The translations under genes were made by a program, and so were the position numbers. Under the pieces are notes generated by a model that saw nothing but the letters and a program-made list of their open reading frames with translations, did no database searches and was not told the origin of the DNA. A DNA stretch of 64,000 bases from Paenibacillus sp. W2I17 (GTDB lineage Bacteria; Bacillota; Bacilli; Paenibacillales; Paenibacillaceae): assembly GCF_030815985.1 (NCBI RefSeq), contig NZ_JAUSXM010000001.1:4650001-4714000 (forward strand), in the 5' to 3' direction. Below, one piece after another: positions 44,004 to 52,905 of the stretch (position 1 is the stretch's first letter; each line of letters begins with the position of its first letter).

Positions 44004-44040
44004 AAAGAAGGCCGCAGATATTCTGACGGCCTTCTTTAAG
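44004..44040. terminator. Bidirectional terminator between LRR gene and araR
   Basis: AAAGAAGGCCG (44004-44014) and CGGCCTTCTTT (44027-44037) are perfectly complementary around a 12-base loop. Confidence 0.82.
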
Positions 44041-44092
44041 TATGTTGGACAGAAACGCTCGGTAACAACTTAACTCCTGTCCCACAACAATA

Positions 44093-45202
44093 TTATTCCA
44101 CTACGATCTCCTTCACCGTCTCCCCCTCAACCAGCACCGGCTGATAGTAGGTGTTCGTGGGCAGATCCTTTTTGCCTTGCAGATTCTTGATCACCCAGTC
44201 GGCAGCATCGCGGCCCATTTGCTCTTGGGGATGGGTTAACGTTGTAAGACGGATATTGGCGTTCTTAGCAATATACGAATTGTCCTGTCCAATGATGGAT
44301 AACTCATCCGGGATCGAGATGCCCAGTTGCCTGCAGGCGTGCACGACCTCCAGTCCTACCTCATCGTTATAACAGACGATAGCGGTGAGCGAATCCCTGT
44401 TTTCGTCCAGATACGTTGCTACATTAGAGGATAAATCCGGTTTCGATGCGGTATCAAAGGAAAGCACTTGCTCAGGATGGAACCGTAACTTCGCTTCACC
44501 CAGCGCCTTGATGTACCCTTTCATCCGGTACTTGCCCTGTAGATCATCCATTTTGGCAATAATGCCGATCTGGGTGTGGCCTTTGGCGATCAATTCCCGT
44601 GTGGCAAGATAACTGGATTGCACGTCATCCAGACAGAAGAACGGAACCTCCAGCTCCTCGTAGAACGCATTAATCATCGTAAACGGCACATCCTGCTCCT
44701 TGAACGACAGGTAGTATGCAATGTTTGGGTTGTAGAGATTACTTTTGGTCGGTTCGACAATCAGGCCATCCACGCCGTAGGAGAGCATCATTTCGAGGGC
44801 TTTTTTCTCCTGTGCTACATCATTATTAGTACTGGCCAGCAGTAACGAGTAGTTGTCCTCATTCAGACGACTCTCAATACCGCGGATGATGGACGGAAAA
44901 ATGTAATCCGAGATGTATGTCGTGATCACACCAATCGTTTTCTTCGACGTATTGCCACCTGATCGTGATCGATACTGATTGCTAACGTAGGTCCCTGACC
45001 CCTTTTCGCTTCGTAAAAATCCTTCATTAGATAACTCTAAAATAGCCTTCCGCACCGTCTGGCGACTTACGGTGTAGCTTTCCTGTAAAGCCAACTCGGT
45101 GGGGATCTGTTCGCCTATGCTATATGTCCCCGAGAGGATATGACTCTTTATATCATCAATGATGACCTGGTATTTTGGCTTCACGTAATCCACTTCTTTC
45201 AT
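44093..45202 (-). CDS. araR: Arabinose repressor AraR (GntR-LacI chimera)
   Basis: A 369-residue transcription repressor. The N-terminal GntR winged helix (about 1-70: YQVIIDDIKSHILSGTYSIG, VSRQTVRKAILELSNEGFL, GSGTYVS) is joined to a LacI-type periplasmic-binding effector domain (KTIGVITTYISDYIFPSIIRG, DGLIVEPTK, SIIGQDNSYIA). This chimera is typical of AraR, which releases DNA on binding L-arabinose. It is divergent from araB-araD-araA, with AraR-type boxes in both promoters, including its own. The ATG at 45202 has a weak upstream ribosome site. Confidence 0.93.
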   Translation of the reverse strand: MKEVDYVKPKYQVIIDDIKSHILSGTYSIGEQIPTELALQESYTVSRQTVRKAILELSNEGFLRSEKGSGTYVSNQYRSRSGGNTSKKTIGVITTYISDYIFPSIIRGIESRLNEDNYSLLLASTNNDVAQEKKALEMMLSYGVDGLIVEPTKSNLYNPNIAYYLSFKEQDVPFTMINAFYEELEVPFFCLDDVQSSYLATRELIAKGHTQIGIIAKMDDLQGKYRMKGYIKALGEAKLRFHPEQVLSFDTASKPDLSSNVATYLDENRDSLTAIVCYNDEVGLEVVHACRQLGISIPDELSIIGQDNSYIAKNANIRLTTLTHPQEQMGRDAADWVIKNLQGKKDLPTNTYYQPVLVEGETVKEIVVE

Positions 45203-45236
45203 CGTTACTCATCTATATCAACGTTGTTGTTCAAAT

Positions 45237-45279
45237 AGTTGTACGTACATATTCTAGCATGATTCAGATAGGATGAAAA
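45237..45279 (-). promoter_or_regulatory. araR promoter with AraR operator
   Basis: On the minus strand TTTTCA (45279-45274), 17-bp spacer and TAGAAT (45256-45251) with an upstream TG. The AraR-type palindrome AGTTGTACGTACATAT (45237-45252; core GTACGTAC at 45241-45248) overlaps the downstream edge of the -10, so araR is probably autorepressed. Confidence 0.75.
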
Positions 45280-45434
45280 TAAAACCGAACATTTTTCGGA
45301 ATAAACCGTACATATCCAGCTTTTTTGGATAGAGGTGTACCTTACAGCATAGCCATTTTAGAGACGTTCAAGTCCTTTTAATGATCAAATAGAGCACAAT
45401 ATGTGTCCTTTGTAAGTATAACTATTATATATTA

Positions 45435-45463
45435 TTGACAAATGTACGTACAAAAAATATACT
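45435..45463 (+). promoter_or_regulatory. araBDA promoter with AraR operator in the spacer
   Basis: Perfect TTGACA (45435-45440), 17-bp spacer, TATACT (45458-45463). The spacer contains AATGTACGTACAAA with core GTACGTAC at 45444-45451, matching AraR boxes of Bacillus. Repressor binding would occlude both hexamers. Confidence 0.85.
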
Positions 45464-45478
45464 AAGGCTGTCAGAAAA

Positions 45479-45492
45479 GGAAAGCGCATTCT
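45479..45492 (+). promoter_or_regulatory. Possible CcpA cre site
   Basis: GGAAAGCGCATTCT matches most positions of the cre consensus (TGNAAACGNTNNCA type) and lies just downstream of the promoter, a position suited to catabolite repression. The first base and the right arm deviate. Confidence 0.45.
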
Positions 45493-45610
45493 TTGAAAAC
45501 ACAACAGGAAGCATTTATACAATTTATGATTAGCCACTGCCATAAGTAAGAGTTTCACCTTATATATGCATCCTTAGGGATGTGAAATCGCGACCGGAGA
45601 GGGGATACAC

Positions 45611-47233
45611 GTGATTATGAGTCAATTGGACTTGAAAGAAGCCATTACCAATGGCGCTACTTCGCTCGGAATAGAATTTGGATCAACGCGGATTAAGGCG
45701 GTGTTGATTGACGAACGTTTTGATACCATCGCGTCAGGCAGTTATGAATGGGAGAACCTCCTGAAAGATGGATATTGGACGTACAACCAGGAGGATATCA
45801 TCACAGGTCTGCAAACGGCTTATCGTGAGATGAAGCAAGATGTGGAACAGAAATACGGAATTACGCTGCGAACGGTCGGTTCCATCGGATTCTCGGCCAT
45901 GATGCACGGATATATCGCCTTGGATAGCGCGGGCGAACTGCTGGTACCTTTCCGCACCTGGCGTAATGCTACTACAGGAGCAGCTGCAAGAGAGCTAACG
46001 GAACTTCTGCAATTCAATATTCCTGAACGCTGGAGCATTGCCCACTTGTACCAAGCTATTTTGAACGAAGAGGTGCATGTGCCACAGATCGATCACCTGA
46101 CAACCCTGGCTGGATACATCCACTGGTTGCTGACAGGCAATAAGGCGATTGGGATCGGCGATGCTTCAGGCATTTTCCCAATTGACGAGTCTACACATAA
46201 TTATCACCCATCTATGATCCAACAGTTCGATGAACAGATCGCAGGCAAAGGTTATCCGTGGAAGGTCGAGGACCTTCTGCCCAAGGTATATCTCGCGGGT
46301 GAGAATGCAGGTGAGTTGACGGAAGCGGGAGCCAAGTTGCTCGACCCTTCGCAAGATCTGCAAGCAGGCACTCCGCTCTGCCCGCCAGAAGGCGACGCCG
46401 GAACGGGTATGGTGGCAACAAATAGCGTGCGAAAACGTACGGGGAACATCTCCGTCGGCACATCCGTATTTGCGATGATCGTACTGGAGAAGGAATTGTC
46501 CAAAGTGTATCCCGAGATCGATATGGTCACCACGCCGGATGGTAGCCCAGTAGGGATGGTTCATGCCAACAACTGTTCCAGTGATATCAACGCATGGGTT
46601 GGACTGTTCCGTGAATTCTCTCAAGCAATGGGATATGAAGTGGATAACGCCAAGTTGTTTAGCGTTTTGTTTAACAAAGCTTTGGAGGCAGACCCTGATG
46701 GTGGCGGCTTGCTCAGCTACGGTTATTACTCAGGTGAGAACATTACGGGACTTGAGAAAGGCCGTCCATTGTTCGTCCGCTCCCCTGAAAGCAACTTCAA
46801 TCTGGCAAACTTCATGCGGACACATCTGTTCAGTGCCTTCGGTGCACTCAAGCTGGGTATGGACATTTTGACGGAGGAAGAGAATGTAGCCATTGATAGC
46901 ATTTTGGCTCACGGTGGGCTATTCAAGACCCCTGTGGTCGGACAACGGATTGTAGCTGCTGCGATGAACGTACCGGTGTCGGTGATGTCTACTGCTGGTG
47001 AAGGCGGCGCATGGGGCATGGCGCTTCTGGCTTCCTACATGATCAACAAGGATCAAGAGGAGAGCCTGGATGTGTTCCTGGAGCAGAAAGTCTTTAACGA
47101 TGTTGAGGGAGTCGAAGTGGCGCCGGATGCATCGGATGTGAAAGGGTTTGAAGCATTTATCGAACGCTACCGGAATGGGCTCACAATTGAGCAATCAGCC
47201 GTAGATCATCTGGTAGAGAACGGGAGGGAATAA
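45611..47233 (+). CDS. araB: FGGY-family carbohydrate kinase, probable L-ribulokinase
   Basis: A 540-residue FGGY kinase. N-terminal ATP/sugar domain with [29 protein letters not shown] and [11 protein letters not shown]-terminal domain with [35 protein letters not shown] and the adenosine-binding [15 protein letters not shown]. Such kinases phosphorylate sugars such as L-ribulose or D-xylulose. This sequence looks closer to a xylulokinase-like subgroup than to classical AraB, but its place before araD and araA and the AraR promoter point to L-ribulose. The start is GTG at 45611 after GGAGAGGGG; ATG at 45617 is possible. One base separates it from araD. Confidence 0.85.
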   Translation: MIMSQLDLKEAITNGATSLGIEFGSTRIKAVLIDERFDTIASGSYEWENLLKDGYWTYNQEDIITGLQTAYREMKQDVEQKYGITLRTVGSIGFSAMMHGYIALDSAGELLVPFRTWRNATTGAAARELTELLQFNIPERWSIAHLYQAILNEEVHVPQIDHLTTLAGYIHWLLTGNKAIGIGDASGIFPIDESTHNYHPSMIQQFDEQIAGKGYPWKVEDLLPKVYLAGENAGELTEAGAKLLDPSQDLQAGTPLCPPEGDAGTGMVATNSVRKRTGNISVGTSVFAMIVLEKELSKVYPEIDMVTTPDGSPVGMVHANNCSSDINAWVGLFREFSQAMGYEVDNAKLFSVLFNKALEADPDGGGLLSYGYYSGENITGLEKGRPLFVRSPESNFNLANFMRTHLFSAFGALKLGMDILTEEENVAIDSILAHGGLFKTPVVGQRIVAAAMNVPVSVMSTAGEGGAWGMALLASYMINKDQEESLDVFLEQKVFNDVEGVEVAPDASDVKGFEAFIERYRNGLTIEQSAVDHLVENGRE

Positions 47234-47234
47234 C

Positions 47235-47930
47235 ATGTTAGAACAACTGAAAGAAGAGGTATTCCAGGCGAATCTGGAACTGCCAAAGCACGGACTTGTG
47301 AAATTCACATGGGGTAACGTCAGCGCAATCGATCGGGAAAGCGGTCTGTTCGTGATCAAACCAAGTGGCGTCAGCTACGATACGATGAAAGCAAGCGACA
47401 TGGTTGTGGTTGATCTGGACGGTAACGTGGTGGAGGGGGAGATGAGACCTTCCTCGGACACCGCAACACATGCTGTACTATATAAGCATTACTCGGAGAT
47501 TGGTGGCATCGTGCACACGCACTCTACGTGGGCGACCATCTGGGCACAAGCCGGATTGGACGTACCTGTAATGGGAACAACACATGCGGACACGTTCTAT
47601 GGAGCGGTGCCTTGTGCACGTTTCCTGAACCAGGACGAGGTTGATCGCGGATACGAAGCGGAGACAGGACGCGTCATTATTGAAACGTTTGAACAGCGTG
47701 GGATTGATGTTATGGCGGTTCCAGCAGTACTGCTCCATGGTCACGCACCGTTTACGTGGGGGAAAGATGCCAAGTCTGCGGTGGTGAACAGTGTCGTACT
47801 GGAGGAAGTGTGCAAAATGAACCTGTACGCGCGGCAGTTAAATAACTTCGCGAAGGAACTGCCACAAGGCATTCTGGATAAACACTATCTGCGAAAACAC
47901 GGAAAAGACGCGTATTACGGACAGAAGTAA
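47235..47930 (+). CDS. araD: L-ribulose-5-phosphate 4-epimerase AraD
   Basis: A 231-residue class II aldolase-type epimerase that interconverts L-ribulose 5-phosphate and D-xylulose 5-phosphate, the last step before the pentose phosphate pathway. Signatures: LVKFTWGNVSAIDRESGLFV, IKPSGVSYD, VEGEMRPSSDTATHAVLY, zinc ligands HTHST (two His) and a later His in LLHGHAPFTWG. The length equals that of E. coli and Bacillus AraD. The ribosome site GGGAGGG lies in the end of araB, one base upstream, so the two are coupled. It is separated from araA by 253 bp holding repeat copy C. Confidence 0.95.
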   Translation: MLEQLKEEVFQANLELPKHGLVKFTWGNVSAIDRESGLFVIKPSGVSYDTMKASDMVVVDLDGNVVEGEMRPSSDTATHAVLYKHYSEIGGIVHTHSTWATIWAQAGLDVPVMGTTHADTFYGAVPCARFLNQDEVDRGYEAETGRVIIETFEQRGIDVMAVPAVLLHGHAPFTWGKDAKSAVVNSVVLEEVCKMNLYARQLNNFAKELPQGILDKHYLRKHGKDAYYGQK

Positions 47931-47990
47931 TTAGTACTGAGGAATCGAATAGGTCTTGTGCTACTACTGCCAACGAGGTTGTATAAAACT

Positions 47991-48141
47991 TTTACACGAT
48001 AACGGAGAGTGCAGAACCAATCTGAAGAAGCGAAGCGCTCGCGTTTATCACAGGATTTTCCCTTTGCAAAAAGGGAATCAAAAAATCCGGGGATAACCAG
48101 CGAACGGAAGATGGTACTGCAATCGGAGTGGTAAGTGTAAA
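47991..48141 (+). repeat. Structured dispersed repeat, copy C (araD-araA spacer)
   Basis: Third copy of the element. Outer stem TTTACAC (47991-47997) with GTGTAAA (48135-48141), perfect; TGCAG with CTGCA; ACC-ATCT with AGATGGT (one bulged A); inner hairpin GGATTTT-CCCTTT with AAAGGG-AAAATCC. Conserved blocks: GATAACGGAGAG, CTGAAGAAGCGAAGCG, GGGGATAACCAGCGAACGGAAG, CGGAGTGGT. It lies 42 bp upstream of the araA start, in the same orientation as copy B relative to the downstream gene. Confidence 0.82.
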
Positions 48142-48183
48142 CCCATTTGTTCAACTATAAAATAATGAAATGAGGATGATTAT

Positions 48184-49602
48184 ATGTCAGCAGCAAAAGA
48201 GTTCTGGTTTGTGGTCGGTTCACAGCACTTGTACGGAGAAGAAGCATTGGGTGAAGTAAAAGCCAACGCACAGAAAATCACGGATGCCCTTAATGCAAGC
48301 GGCGTACTGCCGTACCCGCTCGTATTGCAGGATCTGGCGGTAAGCGCAGATAAAATCACGAGCACGATGAAGGAAGTCAATTATCGCGACGAAGTAGCAG
48401 GTGTCATCACATGGATGCATACATTCTCCCCGGCGAAAATGTGGATTCGTGGTACAAAATTGCTGCAAAAACCTTTGCTTCACTTGGCAACGCAATTCAA
48501 TGAAAGCATTCCTTGGGCAACCATCGATATGGACTTCATGAACTTGAACCAAGCGGCACATGGTGACCGCGAATATGGCTTCATTAATGCCCGTCTGAGA
48601 AAACAAAATAAAATCGTTGTTGGCTACTGGGAGCGCCCAGAAGTGCAGCAACAGGTTGCTGACTGGATGGACGTAGCGGTAGCTTATAATGAAAGCTTTA
48701 ACATCAAAGTAGCGCGCTTCGGTGATAACATGCGTAACGTGGGCGTAACCGAAGGTGATAAAGTGGAAGCACAGATCCAATTCGGATGGACGGTTGATTA
48801 CTTCGGCATTGGCGACCTCGTTCAATACGTGAACGCTGTAACAGAGCAGGAAATCGATGATTTGATCGCTCAGTATGGAGACCTCTACGAATTCGATTAT
48901 GGCACGAATAGCAAGGAAGCTTGGGAAGCCAGTGTACGTGTGCAAGCGAGTTATGAAATTGCGATCAAACGTTTCCTGGACGAAGGTGGTTACAGTGCCT
49001 TCACTACAAACTTTGAAGATCTGCATGGCATGAAACAACTTCCGGGTCTGGCTGTACAACGCCTAATGGCTCAAGGGTACGGATTTGCCGGTGAGGGTGA
49101 CTGGAAAACAGCTGCGCTGGATCGCTTGCTGAAAATCATGGCCCATAACGAGAATACGGGCTTCATGGAAGATTACACATACGAGATGGCCGCTGGACAG
49201 GAAGCGATCCTTCAATCTCACATGCTTGAAGTAGATCCGACACTTGCCAGCACGAAACCGAGAATCATCGTGTCCCCACTGGGTATTGGCGATCGTGAAG
49301 ATCCTGCACGTCTCGTGTTCGATGGCAAAGCAGGCGAAGGTGTCGTGGTATCCATGGCAGACTTCGGTACCCATTACAAACTGCTGATCAACGAAGTATC
49401 CGCATTTGAACCAACCGTTCCAGCACCTAACCTGCCGGTAGCGCGTGTTCTATGGAGCGTTAAGCCGAACTTCCAAGATGGAGTGAAAGCATGGATCGAA
49501 AATGGTGGTGGTCACCATACAGTTGTATCCTTGAACCTGACTACAGATCAGATCGTAACGTATGCGAAGCTGGTGAATCTGGAGTACGTTATTATTAAGT
49601 AA
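48184..49602 (+). CDS. araA: L-arabinose isomerase AraA
   Basis: A 472-residue metal-dependent isomerase converting L-arabinose to L-ribulose in the cytoplasm. Starts with [19 protein letters not shown], with the family's [16 protein letters not shown] segment ([13 protein letters not shown]), [21 protein letters not shown] and EDYTYEM; Mn-binding Glu and His residues lie in [15 protein letters not shown] and the late NGGGHHTV. Close to the usual length. The ATG has a GAGGATG site. It follows araD in the AraR-controlled operon but after an unusually long spacer containing the structured repeat, which could affect its expression relative to araBD. Confidence 0.97.
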   Translation: MSAAKEFWFVVGSQHLYGEEALGEVKANAQKITDALNASGVLPYPLVLQDLAVSADKITSTMKEVNYRDEVAGVITWMHTFSPAKMWIRGTKLLQKPLLHLATQFNESIPWATIDMDFMNLNQAAHGDREYGFINARLRKQNKIVVGYWERPEVQQQVADWMDVAVAYNESFNIKVARFGDNMRNVGVTEGDKVEAQIQFGWTVDYFGIGDLVQYVNAVTEQEIDDLIAQYGDLYEFDYGTNSKEAWEASVRVQASYEIAIKRFLDEGGYSAFTTNFEDLHGMKQLPGLAVQRLMAQGYGFAGEGDWKTAALDRLLKIMAHNENTGFMEDYTYEMAAGQEAILQSHMLEVDPTLASTKPRIIVSPLGIGDREDPARLVFDGKAGEGVVVSMADFGTHYKLLINEVSAFEPTVPAPNLPVARVLWSVKPNFQDGVKAWIENGGGHHTVVSLNLTTDQIVTYAKLVNLEYVIIK

Positions 49603-49650
49603 AAGTGGATTGGCAGCTACTGCCTGAACTCATACAATTTTTTTCTCTGT

Positions 49651-49676
49651 GGCCGGGGGTTAACCCTCGGCCCTTT
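49651..49676 (+). terminator. Terminator after araA
   Basis: GGCCGGGGGTT and AACCCTCGGCC form a near-perfect palindrome (49651-49672) followed by a short T-rich tail. Confidence 0.8.
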
Positions 49677-49762
49677 GTTTGTTATGCTGAGAAGCATGAT
49701 GTGAAGCTGAGCAAGGATTTGCTTTTTCATCGAAAAGAGACAAGAAATGAAGGAGGAATGAC

Positions 49763-50533
49763 ATGTACACAAAAGAAAGCTTGATACAGCAATTAGAGCA
49801 GCTTGGTATGGATGGGCAAGGTACGTTGCTTATTCACTCTTCAATGAAAAGTATAGGCGAGGTTGAAGGTGGAGCAGACACGGTGTTGGATGCCTTTAGC
49901 GACTATATGAAAGAGGGATTGTTGGTGCTTCCCACTCATACGTGGTCTACCATTAATGCGGATAACCCAGTGTTCCACGTGGAAAATTCTACCTGTTGCG
50001 TGGGCATTCTGCCTGGACTTTTTCGTAAACGTCCGGGCGTAGTTCGTTCGTGGCACCCTACGCATTCGGTAGCGGCACTGGGAAGGGACGCAGAGGCATT
50101 TACGAAGGATGATCATCTCTTCGATACACCGTGTGCGAGAGGTTCAGCATGGGGGAAACTACTTGATCGGAAAGCGACGATCTTGCTAGTAGGCGTTGAC
50201 TTGAAGCGGAATACATTTATCCACGGGGTCGAAGAGTGGGTGGACATCCCTGGCAGAATGACAGACGAGCATGAGATGCTGTATACGGTTTTACCGGATG
50301 GAAGTCAGATTTCAGTACCATCCCGCAGACATTGTGGGTTGCCATGGTCGGAGCATTTCTGGAAAGTAGATGAGGTATTGGTTCGCGAAGGTGCAATGCG
50401 TAAAGGAAAGCTCGGCGATGCGGTCGTAAGAGTGTGTGATGCGGCTAAGACAGCAGAGGTAATTACGGAGATGCTCAAGCATAACGCCGATCTATTCACG
50501 GACAACCTCCCTCTACATGCAGTAACCGAATGA
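49763..50533 (+). CDS. AAC(3)-family N-acetyltransferase (YokD-like)
   Basis: A 256-residue member of the aminoglycoside 3-N-acetyltransferase fold family (Antibiotic_NAT). Motifs: GTLLIHSSMKSIGEVEGGAD, LPTHTWSTINADNP, SWHPTHSVAALGRDAE, ARGSAWGKLLD and ILLVGV. Members transfer acetyl from acetyl-CoA to an amine; the B. subtilis homologue YokD is not shown to give clinical resistance. Whether this protein acts on aminoglycosides or on a metabolic amine cannot be told. The ATG at 49763 follows AAGGAGGAATG. It is monocistronic with a GC-rich hairpin after it. Confidence 0.88.
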   Translation: MYTKESLIQQLEQLGMDGQGTLLIHSSMKSIGEVEGGADTVLDAFSDYMKEGLLVLPTHTWSTINADNPVFHVENSTCCVGILPGLFRKRPGVVRSWHPTHSVAALGRDAEAFTKDDHLFDTPCARGSAWGKLLDRKATILLVGVDLKRNTFIHGVEEWVDIPGRMTDEHEMLYTVLPDGSQISVPSRRHCGLPWSEHFWKVDEVLVREGAMRKGKLGDAVVRVCDAAKTAEVITEMLKHNADLFTDNLPLHAVTE

Positions 50534-50540
50534 TACAAGG

Positions 50541-50561
50541 GCCGTCCGGTAGCCGGATGGC
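50541..50561. terminator. GC-rich hairpin after the acetyltransferase gene
   Basis: GCCGTCCGG and CCGGATGGC pair over nine positions (one G-U) with a three-base loop. No T run follows, so the terminator role is uncertain. Confidence 0.5.
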
Positions 50562-50871
50562 TCGATATCGACCACTTGATGATAGCTGAATAACTCCCGA
50601 GCAGATGATCTTCCTCTCCTGTTTGTACTCTAAACCTTCAAAAGCATTCATAAATAATCAGAAATAGATCAGCATTTCAATCAGAGGTTGGTCGGACTTC
50701 CAGTGTATGGGCTACTCACCCTTTTGGTGGTGTGATAAGATATGGTTTAATTAACCAATAAGATTGGCATAGCAGTATAGAATATAAGTGTTTATTGAAG
50801 TTTTAAATAAATGTCACATAGAATCATGAACAACCACGTTGTCATTGTAGCATCTAAGAAGGAGAAGATTC

Positions 50872-52566
50872 GTGAACCCATTAGTATGGTATGATCTCTT
50901 TTTATTCGTCCTATTGTTCGGTGTAGGTGTGTATGTGTTTGCTACTGTTAGAATTACGAACTTACATAAGGTGTACTTTTTGTTTCACGGGTTGATGATG
51001 CTCTGGCCTTTCTGCCAATTTGCGAGTACGCTCACGGATGATTCCGGTCTGCAGTTGTTCTACGTTACGTTATCATTCGTTGCGGTCTCCTTGCTTGGGA
51101 GCGGATGGCTTCTACTGACGATCTTTATTACCGGCTATTCAGAGCGTTTGAGTGCAAAAGGAACGTTCCTGCTATTTGTCCCAGCGGTGATTGGGGCTAT
51201 AGGTGTGGTCGCAAATCCATGGAATGAGTTCGTCATCCCGCTGGAGGGCGGGTATATCGAGCGGGCTTACGGCCCTTGGTTCTGGGTTGTGATGATTATT
51301 CTGGTGAGCTATTTCGTGACGTCTCTCGTGGTTCTATTCGGGGCAGTGTATTCTTCGCAGACGTCTGCCATGATTAAAAAACAGGTGAGGATCACCCTAT
51401 GGGGTATCTTGGTCTTGGCTGTTTTTGCAACGATTGATGCGATTCTGAATGTCGTTCTAGCCCGCTGGTTGCCGATCATTCCTGGCATGACTTCGCTGGG
51501 GATCTTTCTATCGGACCTGTTCTTTGTCTATGTGATCAAAAGATACAATGTGTTCGATCTGGTCTCCATCGCCCATGAGGACGTGATCAATACCATTCCA
51601 TATGGCATCCTGGTACTGGATGAGAATGAAGTTATTGTTGAAGCGAACAAAGCCTCGCGATCCTTTATGGATCTGCATGTGGGGGATTCTTTTGATATGG
51701 AGGTATTCCTGGAGTCTGTTCATGTTGTGGGCAGCTGTCGGGAGTTCGTGAATCACTATAAGAAAAAAGAAAATACTCTCTCCCACATTGAAGTGATCGT
51801 GGAGCGGGACAACAATATCCGGCACTATATCCTGCAATCTTCTCCGATTGTGGATTCGGCTCTTGTGCCGATTGGTCATATTCTCACGTTCCAAGATGTC
51901 TCGCAAGAGCGCTTCTATGTGAAAGAGATGAATCGCCAGAACGTAACGCTTCAGGAGCGCAATCTGGCGCTAGACCTGATCCGTCAGGAGTTATCCGAGG
52001 CCAATCGCAAACTGGAAGAACTTGCGCTCACGGACAGTTTAACCAACTGTTACAACCGTCGTTATCTGACCCAACATTTGAATCATGAAGTTATTACCAA
52101 TATTCAATACAAAACACCATTCTCACTCCTGCTGCTCGATATCGACTACTTCAAAGCGATCAATGATCGCTATGGGCATGTCATCGGGGATGAAGTGCTC
52201 GTTCGCACGGCGGAGGCTGTCAAACAATCGATTCGCAGTACCGATATCCTGACGCGTTATGGCGGGGAGGAGTTCATGATCTATCTTCCGCACACGGAGC
52301 ATGACTTGGCTAATCAAATTGCGGAGCGTGTGAGAACAGCTGTGGAGTCCAACCGCATTATGGTGGATCACGAAATTATGCAGGTGTCCATTACGATTAG
52401 TATTGGGATTCTTTCCTTTGAGGATTTTGAAGTTGTGCATGTACCGGACAATCCGGAGGGGTATTTGACCCAGCTGTTCGCTGCGGTGGATAAGGCCTTG
52501 TATCAGGCGAAGCAGAATGGGCGTAACCGGATTGAGTTTGCGGAGTTTGAGCGGGAAGTTATTTGA
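50872..52566 (+). CDS. Membrane diguanylate cyclase (7TM-PAS-GGDEF)
   Basis: A 564-residue c-di-GMP synthase. The N-terminal part (about 1-225) has seven hydrophobic helices of the histidine-kinase/GGDEF 7TM sensor type. A PAS domain follows (about 235-355: PYGILVLDENEVIVEANKAS, ILTFQDVSQERFY), then a coiled linker and a GGDEF domain with the active-site GGEEF at 464-468. RSTD at 455-458, five residues before GGEEF, is an intact product-inhibition I-site. There is no EAL domain. Its product could activate the PilZ glycosyltransferase at 35343. The start is GTG at 50872 after AAGGAG. Confidence 0.93.
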   Translation: MNPLVWYDLFLFVLLFGVGVYVFATVRITNLHKVYFLFHGLMMLWPFCQFASTLTDDSGLQLFYVTLSFVAVSLLGSGWLLLTIFITGYSERLSAKGTFLLFVPAVIGAIGVVANPWNEFVIPLEGGYIERAYGPWFWVVMIILVSYFVTSLVVLFGAVYSSQTSAMIKKQVRITLWGILVLAVFATIDAILNVVLARWLPIIPGMTSLGIFLSDLFFVYVIKRYNVFDLVSIAHEDVINTIPYGILVLDENEVIVEANKASRSFMDLHVGDSFDMEVFLESVHVVGSCREFVNHYKKKENTLSHIEVIVERDNNIRHYILQSSPIVDSALVPIGHILTFQDVSQERFYVKEMNRQNVTLQERNLALDLIRQELSEANRKLEELALTDSLTNCYNRRYLTQHLNHEVITNIQYKTPFSLLLLDIDYFKAINDRYGHVIGDEVLVRTAEAVKQSIRSTDILTRYGGEEFMIYLPHTEHDLANQIAERVRTAVESNRIMVDHEIMQVSITISIGILSFEDFEVVHVPDNPEGYLTQLFAAVDKALYQAKQNGRNRIEFAEFEREVI

Positions 52567-52905
52567 TTAGTGGTTTCGAAGCAAATGGATAACAATAGAT
52601 CAGATCCCTTAAAAACGCTTTTAAATGTCAAAATACTGATACCAAAGCTGTTTGGGACGATTAGGGAGTTCTATCAGATACTGAACTATTTGAGGCTATT
52701 CGATATCCCCGATGCTAGTGAATACCAGCAATGGAATGATTGTTGGTTGGGATATGAGAAGAGTCCTATTGTGAAATACCATTTTAATGTGAAGTGCTCT
52801 CTACGAAAAAAAGTGATATTTCTAAAGAGTGTCTGCTGAAAGTATATTTTATCTAGATCGAAAGTTATAATAATCATATATATATTGCCTATGGAGGAGA
52901 TTGTA
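52567..52905. other. AT-rich left flank of the defence-like island
   Basis: About 340 bp between the cyclase stop and the DUF262 start, becoming AT-rich to the right. An 89-codon frame at 52570-52839 lacks a ribosome site and has atypical composition; it may be a gene remnant. TATAAT at about 52865-52870 is a plausible -10 for the module. No clear attachment repeats. Confidence 0.45.

Noticed and set aside
52570..52839. 89-codon ORF between the cyclase and the DUF262 gene
   Set aside because: No ribosome site and the sequence looks like no family. Possibly a gene remnant, not listed as a gene.
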